A DNA stretch of 53,126 bases from NCBI GenBank assembly GCA_903921365.1, contig CAIXPS010000548.1:1-53126 (forward strand), read 5' to 3'. Position numbers and translations under genes: made by a program. The notes under the pieces were generated by a model. It did no database searches. It was not told where the DNA came from and was given only the letters and a program-made list of their open reading frames with translations. The DNA comes from an uncultured bacterium. GTDB taxonomy: Bacteria > Chloroflexota > Anaerolineae > J036 > Brachytrichaceae. Numbering within the stretch: position 1 is the first letter of the stretch; each line of letters starts with the position of its first letter. Shown in pieces: positions 9,070-16,764 of the stretch.

Positions 9070-10146
9070 ATGTTGATACTCCTTGACCTTGACGGCACGC
9101 TCATTCATGACCGCGCCTATCGTGAAGCCATCGACGCCACAACAATCCGATACGCGACCGCGAACACTCTTCCGATCTTCCCACCTTTTGACGATGATAT
9201 CCATGTCCTGCACGCCCACGGCTACAGCAACGAATGGGACCTGGTTGCCTTTTTGGCTGGCATCCTGCACCGCAACAAGTTACTCGGCGACACAAATCGC
9301 CCCGATTACCAAGGTTGGACGCGCAAGACAGCCGGCGCGCCCGGACTGCCCAATGAACGGGCGCGGGATGTGCTGCTAAACGAGTCGCCGGCAGTATTAC
9401 ACCCTCTGTTGCACTTTCTACTGGACAACGTCACCGATGTTGAACACGCGCCGACGACGCGCCTGTTTGCAGAAATCGTCCTTGGCTCGCAACTGTTCAG
9501 CCAGCACTATGGCCTGACCCCCAACCTGAACACCCCCTCACTGTTGCTGGCGCGCGACATATCGCTCTTGAACGAACTGGGGCGCGCAGTGATCATGTCA
9601 CATCGATGTTGCATCTTTACAGCTCGTCCAAGCCTGCCTCCCGGGCATCGCATGGATCAGCCGTCAACCGCGAACAACAGCGCGCTCGTTCACCCTCCAG
9701 AGGCTGAAATCGGGCTCAGGTTGCTTGGGTTGGAGCACTTGCCGATGATTGCTCTCGGACATGTCCAGTGGGTCGCTGATCGCTATGGCGAACGCGTCTA
9801 TGACTTAACAAAGCCAGGGCCCGTGCAGGCGTTGGCAGCACTCCTGGCTGCGTCGGGAACAGAAGAAAAAGCGGCCCTGATTGCAGGCTATAACCTGTGG
9901 AAAACGGGTGAAGTCTCTGAGTTGTACAAAGCGGTCGAAGGGCAGCACGTCTATGTGCTTGAAGACAATGCCGCCGGGGTAAAAGCCTGTCACGCTGCAG
10001 CAGGCCTGCTGCAACGCTATGGCATCGCTGTCGCCATTCACGGGCTGGGAATTTCAAAGGCTCCGGCAAAACGCGCGGCGCTTGTGCCGGTGTGCGATGC
10101 CCTGTTCGACGATCCCAACTCGGCGCTTGCCTCCATCCCCGGCTGA
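9070..10146 (+). CDS. HAD-superfamily hydrolase-like protein
   Basis: 358 residues from the ATG at 9070, which puts the catalytic motif LLDLDGTLIH (nucleophile D6, acid D8) at the very N-terminus as in HAD phosphatases. In-frame starts 21 and 78 bases upstream would add a tail of no clear homology and have no better ribosome-binding site. A late HAD motif is visible as YVLEDNAAGVKAC near residue 300. The length between the motifs is greater than in simple phosphatases, so a large cap domain is present and the substrate is unknown. A PlsC-like acyltransferase begins 24 bases after the stop, so the two may be cotranscribed; a role in lipid or sugar-phosphate turnover is only a guess. Confidence 0.65.
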   Translation: MLILLDLDGTLIHDRAYREAIDATTIRYATANTLPIFPPFDDDIHVLHAHGYSNEWDLVAFLAGILHRNKLLGDTNRPDYQGWTRKTAGAPGLPNERARDVLLNESPAVLHPLLHFLLDNVTDVEHAPTTRLFAEIVLGSQLFSQHYGLTPNLNTPSLLLARDISLLNELGRAVIMSHRCCIFTARPSLPPGHRMDQPSTANNSALVHPPEAEIGLRLLGLEHLPMIALGHVQWVADRYGERVYDLTKPGPVQALAALLAASGTEEKAALIAGYNLWKTGEVSELYKAVEGQHVYVLEDNAAGVKACHAAAGLLQRYGIAVAIHGLGISKAPAKRAALVPVCDALFDDPNSALASIPG

Positions 10147-10170
10147 GTCACCAGATCGATTGCCCATAGA

Positions 10171-10923
10171 ATGCTCACCGCGCAAAAGAACAGCTTCTTG
10201 AATGCTTTGCTCTACCGGTTGCTCATTCGCAGCGCGGTCAGGCAAAGCTTTCACGGCGTCTACTATCGCCAGAACTCGCCAACACCCAGCCATGACGGCC
10301 CCCCCGTGATCTTCTTCGCCAATCACAGCGCCTGGTGGGACGCCCATCTCGCGATGGTGTTTAACGAGCAGATATGGCGCCGTGACGCCTATGTGATGGT
10401 GGAGGATGCACAGCTCAGGCGCTACCCCTTTTTCCGCTACATGGGGGCATTTTCTGTGAGTCGAACTAACCCCCGCGCGGCAGCGGCCAGCATGAAATAC
10501 GCTGCCAGGTTGCTCCGCGCCGAGCCGAATCGCCTCATGTTGATCTTTCCGCAGGGCGAGATACAGGCCAACGATTTGCGGCCGTTCAAACTATTCCGTG
10601 GCACAGGCGCCATTGCGCGGGAGAGCGCCCCTTGTCTCGCTTACCCGCTGGCGTTGCGTTATGAGTTTATCGGTGAACAAAAACCAGATGCTTTTATCAG
10701 CATAGGCAGCCCGATCCATATCGAAACCTCCAGCACAACGGCAAAAGACTTGACCGAGGAAATGACGCTCAGGTTGACAACGGAAATGGATCAGATGCGC
10801 GAAGACGTTATTGCGCGGAACTTCAGCGGGTTCACAGCGCTTTTACGAGGCAGTTTGAGCATCAACCGCTTGTGGGACGCTGTCAGAGGCCGCTCTCAAA
10901 TCAAGTCGATTGGGCCTGACTGA
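10171..10923 (+). CDS. PlsC-like 1-acyl-glycerol-phosphate acyltransferase family protein
   Basis: 250 residues. The acyltransferase catalytic H-x4-D motif is NHSAWWD at 51-57 (H52, D57), and the glycerophosphate-binding motif appears as FPQGE at 126-130 in place of the usual FPEGT. A block RNFSGFTALLRG follows near the C-terminus. This family transfers acyl chains to lysophosphatidate or related lipids at the membrane; the altered second motif means the acceptor may differ. It follows the HAD-like gene closely and is followed by an acidic-protein gene with its own likely promoter. Confidence 0.75.
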   Translation: MLTAQKNSFLNALLYRLLIRSAVRQSFHGVYYRQNSPTPSHDGPPVIFFANHSAWWDAHLAMVFNEQIWRRDAYVMVEDAQLRRYPFFRYMGAFSVSRTNPRAAAASMKYAARLLRAEPNRLMLIFPQGEIQANDLRPFKLFRGTGAIARESAPCLAYPLALRYEFIGEQKPDAFISIGSPIHIETSSTTAKDLTEEMTLRLTTEMDQMREDVIARNFSGFTALLRGSLSINRLWDAVRGRSQIKSIGPD

Positions 10924-10940
10924 CTATGCCAAATTCACCT

Positions 10941-10963
10941 AACACCGTTATAATGCCGGTGTT
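10941..10963 (+). promoter_or_regulatory. TATAAT inside a 7-bp inverted repeat upstream of the acidic-protein gene
   Basis: AACACCG (10941-10947) and CGGTGTT (10957-10963) frame a 9-base loop containing TATAAT (10949-10954). It could be a -10 box covered by an operator, or a weak stem-loop after the acyltransferase gene. No good -35 box is seen. A second -10-like site (TGCGATAGAAT) lies at 10997-11007. Confidence 0.35.
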
Positions 10964-11037
10964 GAAAGGCAACAACTTCTGCCTGGCAACTGGGCGTGCG
11001 ATAGAATACAGCGCTATTAAAGAAACTAAACGAGGGA

Positions 11038-11436
11038 ATGAAAGTGATAGCACTTGGACACGATGCATTGATCCGCGAAATTGACGAAACCGTGCTCGAT
11101 TACGCTGAGTCGAAAGACGCTGCGCGCGCACCCTTCATCGATCTGTCGTCTTATCTGCCACCCAAAGACGATGACGATGATGCGATCGACGACCTGGACG
11201 AAGACGATCTCGACGATGTTCTGGAAGACGACTCCGACGAGGATGAGGAAGAGGGTGTGGATAGTCTGGATGAAACCGACGAGGACGATCCAGACGACAT
11301 CGACAACCTCGATGATTCGGACGAAACCGAGGATGACGATCCTGACGAAGAGGACGAAATCAGCCTGGATGACCTCGAAGAAGACGACGACGAAGATGAG
11401 GCGCTCTGGGGCGACGAAGAAGAAGACGAATATTAA
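11038..11436 (+). CDS. Hypothetical extremely acidic protein
   Basis: 132 residues from the ATG at 11038, or 130 from the GTG at 11044. The GTG is better placed for the GAGGGA ribosome-binding site, which directly abuts the ATG. Residues 1-40 look like a short folded segment (ALGHDALIREIDETVLDYAESK); from about 44 to the end the chain is almost entirely Asp and Glu with Leu, Ser and Thr spacers, arranged in loose repeats of the type DDLDEDD. No cysteine and no membrane segment. Similar acidic tails occur in RNA polymerase delta subunits and histone-like chaperones, but the N-terminus is not recognisable as either, so no function is assigned. The coding frame is supported by the ribosome-binding site and by its convergent overlap of stops with the next gene. 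Confidence 0.6.
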   Translation: MKVIALGHDALIREIDETVLDYAESKDAARAPFIDLSSYLPPKDDDDDAIDDLDEDDLDDVLEDDSDEDEEEGVDSLDETDEDDPDDIDNLDDSDETEDDDPDEEDEISLDDLEEDDDEDEALWGDEEEDEY

Positions 11437-12566
11437 GTAGTCATCAATTCACCTGCACACTGCGCCACTATCCGAGCGATATCGAGCGCAGAATCGGGTC
11501 TGGCAAGTTTGGCCGAGGCGTTGCGCATGGCGTCCCTCCTGGCTTTGTCCGTGATCAGCAGCTTTAATTGCTTGGTTACAGCATAGGGCAGGAAAGGACA
11601 CCATACGCCGGCGCCTTGGTTTACAACGTAATCCACATTGCCCTCTTCCTGGCCGGGAACCGCGTCATATAACACAATTGGCAACCCGGCAATAAAGGCT
11701 TCTGCAATGGTGCCCGGCCCTGCCTTGGTCACCAGTATGTCTGCAGCCCCCATTAACTCCGGGATATTGTTTACGAAACCCAGCACTTTCATCGGAATGC
11801 GCGGGTTGATATACTCCATCTCGCGCTTGACGGTCTGGTTCCGACCACACACGATCACCATCTGCAATGGCAACCCGCTGAAGGCGATTTCCTGGCCCGT
11901 GATTCCCAGACGCCCCATCCCGTCGCCCCCGCCTATCAAGAGCACCAACGGCAGGGTTTCGCTTAAACCAAGTTCAGCGCGGGTTGCGGCGCGATTGCCC
12001 ATGCGCGCGCGAAAGTCTGGCCACACGGGTTGACCCACCACCGTTATCTTCTCGTCAGGAACAAGGTTTTCCAAGGCGTCCCTGCGGGCTTCTTCGGTTG
12101 GAACAAGACACAGGTCGACTTCCGGCACGTAGTGGGCGATATGACCAGAGACGAGATCCGTGACAACGTTGATAAACCTTGATGCGACCCCCAGGCGTTT
12201 GATGGCCGCGGGCATGGCTTCGTTATAGATGGGATGGGTGGACACGTACACGTCTGCTGGCTCAGTTTTGAGAATCTCTTCCGCAACCGAATCGCCGATC
12301 GGCTCAAACATGCGCCGAATAGCAGCCACTCTGCGCCGACCATTCGTGGCGTGATAACTCAAAGCATAGATCATTCTTCCGTAGTTCACCCACATCGGAT
12401 AATCTAAATCAACATTCCGCAGGAGCGAGGGAAGAAATTGAAAACCATTCAGATATGAAATCTGAAACTGATCGCCATAGAGGCTTTTCAAGCCGATAAC
12501 AATGGCATCGGCAGCGCTGCGATGACCGCCGCCCGAATCGCCGTACAGCATGACAATACGTTTCAT
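11433..12566 (-). CDS. MGDG synthase/MurG-like glycosyltransferase (GT28)
   Basis: 377 residues. The N-terminal motif YGDSGGGHRSAADAI is typical of monogalactosyldiacylglycerol synthases and UgtP-type processive glycosyltransferases, and the C-terminal sugar-nucleotide site reads ADILVTKAGPGTIAEAFIAGLPIVLYD with GQEEGN following. It probably transfers a sugar to diacylglycerol or another lipid at the inner membrane face. ATG at 12566 is chosen because AAGGAT lies 10 bases upstream; a longer reading frame would overlap the DUF951 gene. Its nearness to a PlsC-like acyltransferase fits glycerolipid metabolism, though the two genes are on opposite strands. Confidence 0.82.
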   Translation of the reverse strand: MKRIVMLYGDSGGGHRSAADAIVIGLKSLYGDQFQISYLNGFQFLPSLLRNVDLDYPMWVNYGRMIYALSYHATNGRRRVAAIRRMFEPIGDSVAEEILKTEPADVYVSTHPIYNEAMPAAIKRLGVASRFINVVTDLVSGHIAHYVPEVDLCLVPTEEARRDALENLVPDEKITVVGQPVWPDFRARMGNRAATRAELGLSETLPLVLLIGGGDGMGRLGITGQEIAFSGLPLQMVIVCGRNQTVKREMEYINPRIPMKVLGFVNNIPELMGAADILVTKAGPGTIAEAFIAGLPIVLYDAVPGQEEGNVDYVVNQGAGVWCPFLPYAVTKQLKLLITDKARRDAMRNASAKLARPDSALDIARIVAQCAGELMTT

Positions 12567-12585
12567 TGTGCCAGTATCCTTGATT

Positions 12586-12798
12586 TTAATTGCTTGCGCC
12601 TTTGTTTGAAGTATGTGTAACAAGGCGTTTTTCCAGCTCGCGGCGCGTCAGCAAAACACGCCGACCACAGGTGCGGCACTTTAGCCCGATATCTGCGCCG
12701 AGCCGAACAACCAGCCACTCATGCCCACCGCAAGCATGCGGTTTTCGCAACCGCACCAAATCGTTCAACTCAAGCGGCGTAATCGAAAATGAGGACAC
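12586..12798 (-). CDS. DUF951 family small protein
   Basis: 70 residues from GTG. The pattern [19 protein letters not shown], then [17 protein letters not shown], matches the DUF951 family: a basic domain with a C-x-x-C pair (KCRTC) and an earlier Cys in HACGG that may bind zinc. Function is unknown for the family. The GTG start lies 7 bases after a TATAAT box, so the message is probably leaderless. It sits 19 bases upstream of the GT28 gene and is likely transcribed with it. Confidence 0.8.
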   Translation of the reverse strand: MSSFSITPLELNDLVRLRKPHACGGHEWLVVRLGADIGLKCRTCGRRVLLTRRELEKRLVTHTSNKGASN

Positions 12799-12805
12799 GA
12801 GCGGA

Positions 12806-12811
12806 ATTATA
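12806..12811 (-). promoter_or_regulatory. -10 box (TATAAT) for DUF951, probably leaderless
   Basis: TATAAT read on the minus strand, 7 bases before the GTG start codon, places the transcription start at or next to the first codon. The -35 region is weak. Confidence 0.55.
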
Positions 12812-12836
12812 ACTGCACCCGCATCAACACATATAC

Positions 12837-12842
12837 TATAAT
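12837..12842 (+). promoter_or_regulatory. -10 box (TATAAT) for the site-2 protease gene
   Basis: TATAAT, 15 bases before the ATG at 12858, would give a leader of only about 9 bases. A second TATAAT at 12851-12856 is too close to the ATG to serve. It faces the DUF951 promoter, so this is a compact divergent control region. Confidence 0.45.
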
Positions 12843-12857
12843 CCCTTCGTTATAATT

Positions 12858-13532
12858 ATGAATGGACCATTGATACAGTTAATCCAGGGAATTAGCCAGG
12901 GTAATCCAGCGGCTATTTTGTCTTCTTTCATCGTTATTGCCTTATTGTTACTGGTATGTTTCCCGGTACACGAGTTCGCACACGCATACGTTGCCATGCG
13001 ACTGGGCGATGATACGGCGCGATTGATGGGTAGAATTACGCTCAATCCATTGGCGCATCTTGATCCGATGGGATCGATTTTGTTTCTTGTCGCCGGCTTT
13101 GGCTGGGCCAAACCGGTGCCAGTATCCCCCAATCGCCTTAACGGCGATCCGAGAACGGGCATGGCAATTGTGGCGCTGGCTGGCCCAGCTTCAAATGTGT
13201 TGCTGGCAATCGCCTTCGCAATTATGTATCGCGTTATGAGCCCATTGAGTGGCACTACCAGTGTACTTACGTCAACCATAGACGAAGTTCTCGTCACGGC
13301 AGTATTTCTCAACCTGATCCTGGCCTTATTTAATATCATCCCAATCCCGCCACTGGACGGGTCACGTATCCTGGCGGCTTTGCTGCCCGAAGAAGGCGCC
13401 CGTCTGATGTCAATGATTGAACGCTATGGGTTCATGGTGCTCATGATCATTACCTTCGCTGTGCCCACACTCATGTCCAGCCTCGTCATGGGGCCGGCCA
13501 CGACTCTGGCTCGACTGTTGCTCGGGTTCTAG
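12858..13532 (+). CDS. Site-2 protease (M50) family zinc metalloprotease
   Basis: 224 residues, a minimal M50 membrane protease that cleaves within the bilayer. The zinc motif HEFAH is at 38-42 inside the first helices, and the third ligand lies in NIIPIPPLDGSRIL (residues 159-172, Asp 167). Four to six hydrophobic segments are visible. It lacks a PDZ or CBS domain, so it resembles the short S2P group of unknown substrate. It heads a plus-strand run; prephenate dehydrogenase follows after 19 bases. Confidence 0.92.
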   Translation: MNGPLIQLIQGISQGNPAAILSSFIVIALLLLVCFPVHEFAHAYVAMRLGDDTARLMGRITLNPLAHLDPMGSILFLVAGFGWAKPVPVSPNRLNGDPRTGMAIVALAGPASNVLLAIAFAIMYRVMSPLSGTTSVLTSTIDEVLVTAVFLNLILALFNIIPIPPLDGSRILAALLPEEGARLMSMIERYGFMVLMIITFAVPTLMSSLVMGPATTLARLLLGF

Positions 13533-13551
13533 TTTCTCTTAGAAATGCATA

Positions 13552-14571
13552 ATGGCAAAAACACGTATAACCATTGTTGGATGCGGTTTCATCGGGACTG
13601 CAATTGCGATCGCGCTTCGCGGGCTTTACAAAGACATTGAGATCGTTGGTCACGACAAGGAACAGCTCAACACAAAGCGCGCAGAAAAACTCAAGGCAAT
13701 CGACCGGAGCAATTGGAACCTGCCGTCAGCATGTGAAAATGCTCAACTCATCGTCCTGGCGATACCCTTTGGCGCAATCGAGCCGACGCTGCGCGCGATT
13801 GCGCCGGACATCATGCCTGGAGCCATCATCACAGACACTTGCGCCACCAAGGCGCCTTTGGCTGGGTTTGTGAGCAAGTACCTCCCCGCTAACGCGGTCT
13901 ATATCAGTTCCGATATCATCTTTAACCCGTCCAAAGTCCCGCCCACGCAAAAGATTGAAACGCTGACCGCGGATGCGTTTATTGGCGCCGCATGGACTGT
14001 GACACCCATTGCCGGCACACCCGACTCAGTGGATGCTTTTGCAAGTCTCATCACGGCCACCGGCGCAAAACCCATCTTCATGGATGCGGCGGAACATGAC
14101 GGTCTGCGACTCAGTGTCGACACCATCCCCTCAGCCTTGAGCAGTGCGCTCATGCTGGCAGTTACATCCGATGCTGCCTGGCGCGAACGAAAGTGGCTGG
14201 CTGGATCGAGATTCGATGCGGCCACCATTAATGTGGACTCGACGGATGCCGAGGAAATCGCCAGCGTATTGGTCGCGCAAAAAGAGGCTTCAACACACTG
14301 GCTGAACCAGGTCATGCTTCAGTTGATGGAGATGCGGGACGCCATCGAACAGGGGCGCAATGACAAAGTGACACTGCTTCTGACTCATGCGCGTGAGCAG
14401 CGCGAGCAATGGGCCAGCGATTGGTTTAAGGGGCGAGATGAAGGCAACGCGCCCATAGATGCACAGAAACCGAGCCTGCTTGGCATGTTTGTTGGCAGCC
14501 GCATGGCGTCGCGCATTGAAGAAAAGCCTGACAAACCAGGCGCCGGGAACAAGAACAAGCCAAAGCGCTAG
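13552..14571 (+). CDS. tyrA: Prephenate/arogenate dehydrogenase family protein
   Basis: 339 residues. The N-terminal NAD(P)-binding fold shows ITIVGCGFIGTAIAIAL and VGHDKE, followed by LIVLAIPFGAIEPTL and DTCATKAPL, the pattern of TyrA-type dehydrogenases that oxidise prephenate or arogenate in tyrosine synthesis. The middle HDGLRLSVDTIPSALSSAL segment is the all-helical dimer domain. The C-terminal 40 or so residues are Lys-rich and not conserved in appearance. The expected SSDIIFNP stands where many TyrA proteins have GxHPMAG, so the substrate site is divergent and a related NAD-dependent enzyme is possible. Confidence 0.72.
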   Translation: MAKTRITIVGCGFIGTAIAIALRGLYKDIEIVGHDKEQLNTKRAEKLKAIDRSNWNLPSACENAQLIVLAIPFGAIEPTLRAIAPDIMPGAIITDTCATKAPLAGFVSKYLPANAVYISSDIIFNPSKVPPTQKIETLTADAFIGAAWTVTPIAGTPDSVDAFASLITATGAKPIFMDAAEHDGLRLSVDTIPSALSSALMLAVTSDAAWRERKWLAGSRFDAATINVDSTDAEEIASVLVAQKEASTHWLNQVMLQLMEMRDAIEQGRNDKVTLLLTHAREQREQWASDWFKGRDEGNAPIDAQKPSLLGMFVGSRMASRIEEKPDKPGAGNKNKPKR

Positions 14572-14599
14572 GCTGGTTTTCAGGCACATCACACAACCC

Positions 14600-15874
14600 G
14601 TGTCACATTCTCCACAGCCCGCACAGCCTATCCCAAACCCCGGCGCATTGAGGGTTCTGAGTATTGCGCCGACATCGTTTTTCGGTGATTATGGCTGTCA
14701 TGTCAGGATTCTGGAAGAAGCGCGCGCCCTGAAAGCGCTCGGTCATGAAGTCACTATTCTGACATACTTCAAGGGTAAAGATGTGTCCGGTTTCCGCACC
14801 ATCCGCACCGGCCCAACCCCATGGCACGGGGACTACGAGGTAGGGTCGTCGCGCCATAAGCTCGCATTCGACGCGTTATTGGCCATCCGGCTGGCGCGTG
14901 TGCTCGCAAGAAACCGATTCGATGTGATTCATGGTCATCTGCATGAAGGCGCGCTGATTGGAAGTATCATTGCGCGCCCATGGCGCATACCGGTCTGCTT
15001 TGATTACCAGGGCAGCCTGACGAGTGAAATGCTGGATCACGGGTTCCTGAAACACGGCACAAAAGCCCTGGGGCTGTGGAAACGCGTCGAGCGTCTGGCG
15101 GAACGCCTGCCCGCACAAATTTTCACCAGCACCATCAATGCCGCAGACACACTCCGCTCTAGCATGCCATATCACACCCGCATCCAATCGCTGCCAGACG
15201 GCGTAAATCACGAGGATTTTCGCCCGGATGTCCTCACGGTGAATGAACGCGGCGCCCGGCGGGCATCGTTCGGTTTGCACCCGGAAGACACAGTCGTCGT
15301 GTTCCTCGGGCTGCTCGCCAAACACCAGGGGATTGGGTGCCTGATTGAAGCGGCGGCGCGCTTGAAGGCACAAGGACGCAACGTCAAGTGGCTGGTGATG
15401 GGTTACCCCGGCGTGGGTTACTGGAAAAATGTCGCGGCAACTTATGGCGTCCTGGATCGTATCATCTTTACCGATCGCATCCCTTATGCGAATGCCCCTA
15501 AAATGCTGGCGCTTGGCGATATTGCCATCGCGCCGAAGTTGTCTCAAACTGAGGGCAGCGGGAAAATACTCAACTACATGGCAATGGCGTTACCGACAGT
15601 CGCTTTCAACACCACCGCACAAACCGAACTACTTGGACATCTGGGGGTATATGCGCCAATTGGGGATATAGAACAGCTCGCTGCCCGCATAGCGGAATTA
15701 ATAGATCAACCGGAGCGTCGCAAGGCGCTGGGGCAAAGCGCGCGGTTGCGCGTGATCCAACAGTACAGTTGGGAACGCGTCGGCAACGTGCTGGAAACCG
15801 CCTATCGCAACCTGACGACCTGTCAGCAGCCCTACCCATTGATGATGCGGTCAGATTCAGATACACTGCACTGA
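14600..15874 (+). CDS. GT4-family glycosyltransferase
   Basis: 424 residues from GTG 14600, chosen because it lies downstream of the tyrA stop; the reading frame is open further upstream but overlaps tyrA. No strong ribosome-binding site is seen, so the start is uncertain by some 15 codons. The GT-B fold is clear: SIAPTSFFGDYGCHVRILEE at the N-terminus, FDVIHGHLHEGAL, VVFLGLLAKHQGIGCLIEA, and the nucleotide-sugar site around LSQTEGSGKILNYMAMALP (EX7E-like). It probably adds a sugar to a lipid-linked glycan or exopolysaccharide. A polysaccharide-export permease follows 59 bases later. Confidence 0.85.
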   Translation: MSHSPQPAQPIPNPGALRVLSIAPTSFFGDYGCHVRILEEARALKALGHEVTILTYFKGKDVSGFRTIRTGPTPWHGDYEVGSSRHKLAFDALLAIRLARVLARNRFDVIHGHLHEGALIGSIIARPWRIPVCFDYQGSLTSEMLDHGFLKHGTKALGLWKRVERLAERLPAQIFTSTINAADTLRSSMPYHTRIQSLPDGVNHEDFRPDVLTVNERGARRASFGLHPEDTVVVFLGLLAKHQGIGCLIEAAARLKAQGRNVKWLVMGYPGVGYWKNVAATYGVLDRIIFTDRIPYANAPKMLALGDIAIAPKLSQTEGSGKILNYMAMALPTVAFNTTAQTELLGHLGVYAPIGDIEQLAARIAELIDQPERRKALGQSARLRVIQQYSWERVGNVLETAYRNLTTCQQPYPLMMRSDSDTLH

Positions 15875-15933
15875 ACACGCCGGCGTGCTTGATACTATGA
15901 ACCCTATCATTTTGAAATTCGTATCGCTTACTT

Positions 15934-16764
15934 ATGAATGAGTCCCTAAAAGGTCTATGGACCGACCTCAATGAAATCTGGACCTACCGTCACCTGCTGA
16001 GAATGCTGGTGACGCGCGACCTCAAGACCCGCTACAAGAACTCCATCTTCGGGGTTGCCTGGTCATTCCTGCAACCGCTGGGGATGATGATTGTGCTTAC
16101 ATTCGCATTTGGCGTGATCAATAAGGGTCCCTCTGACCTGCCCAATTTCAACGTCTTTATATTGTCGGGTTATCTCGCATGGACGTTCTTTTCAAGCGCC
16201 GTCGTCAGCGGAACCGGCAGCGTGGTCAGCAACAGCAGTCTGGTAAAGAAGGTCTATTTCCCCCGCATCCTGCTGCCTCTCTCAGTGGTGTTTTCCAACC
16301 TCATCAACTATGTCCTGGCGCTGCCGATGTTTGTGATTGTGGCAGTGGTGTCAGGCCATCCGCTCTACTGGACGCTTGCGCTAGTGCCATTGGCGATGGT
16401 GATTCAGGTGATTTTCTGCTGCGGGCTGACGCTCTTCTTGTCGACCATCAATGTGTTTTACCGCGACACCCAGTTCATCATCGATCTTGCCATGCTGGCG
16501 TGGTTTTTCCTGACGCCCATCTTCTATGATATCCGGACGGCCAAAGCAGCCGTCTTTCTGGGGCAGACAATTGATACCGCGCTGTGGCTGCGGCGGTTGA
16601 ATCCAATGGCGTCTCTCGTAAACATCTATCAGGACTTGATGTATCGAGGCGTGCCAACCAATCTTGATTTCTGGATACGCACAGCGGTAACTTCGGTGAT
16701 CGTATTTATTCTGGGTTACTTTTTCTTTCAGCATTTCAACAAGCGTTTCGGCGAAGAGCTATGA
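15934..16764 (+). CDS. ABC-2 type polysaccharide export permease (Wzm/TagG-like)
   Basis: 276 residues with six hydrophobic segments. The start matches the family: LLRMLVTRDLKTRYKNSIFGVAWSFLQPLG, and the C-terminal GYFFFQHFNKRFGEEL is also typical. Such permeases export undecaprenyl-linked O-antigen, teichoic acid or similar polymers and need a partner ATPase (Wzt/TagH). No such ATPase is next to it or elsewhere in the window, which is unusual. It overlaps the amidohydrolase gene by 4 bases (ATGA), so the two are translationally coupled. Confidence 0.9.
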   Translation: MNESLKGLWTDLNEIWTYRHLLRMLVTRDLKTRYKNSIFGVAWSFLQPLGMMIVLTFAFGVINKGPSDLPNFNVFILSGYLAWTFFSSAVVSGTGSVVSNSSLVKKVYFPRILLPLSVVFSNLINYVLALPMFVIVAVVSGHPLYWTLALVPLAMVIQVIFCCGLTLFLSTINVFYRDTQFIIDLAMLAWFFLTPIFYDIRTAKAAVFLGQTIDTALWLRRLNPMASLVNIYQDLMYRGVPTNLDFWIRTAVTSVIVFILGYFFFQHFNKRFGEEL

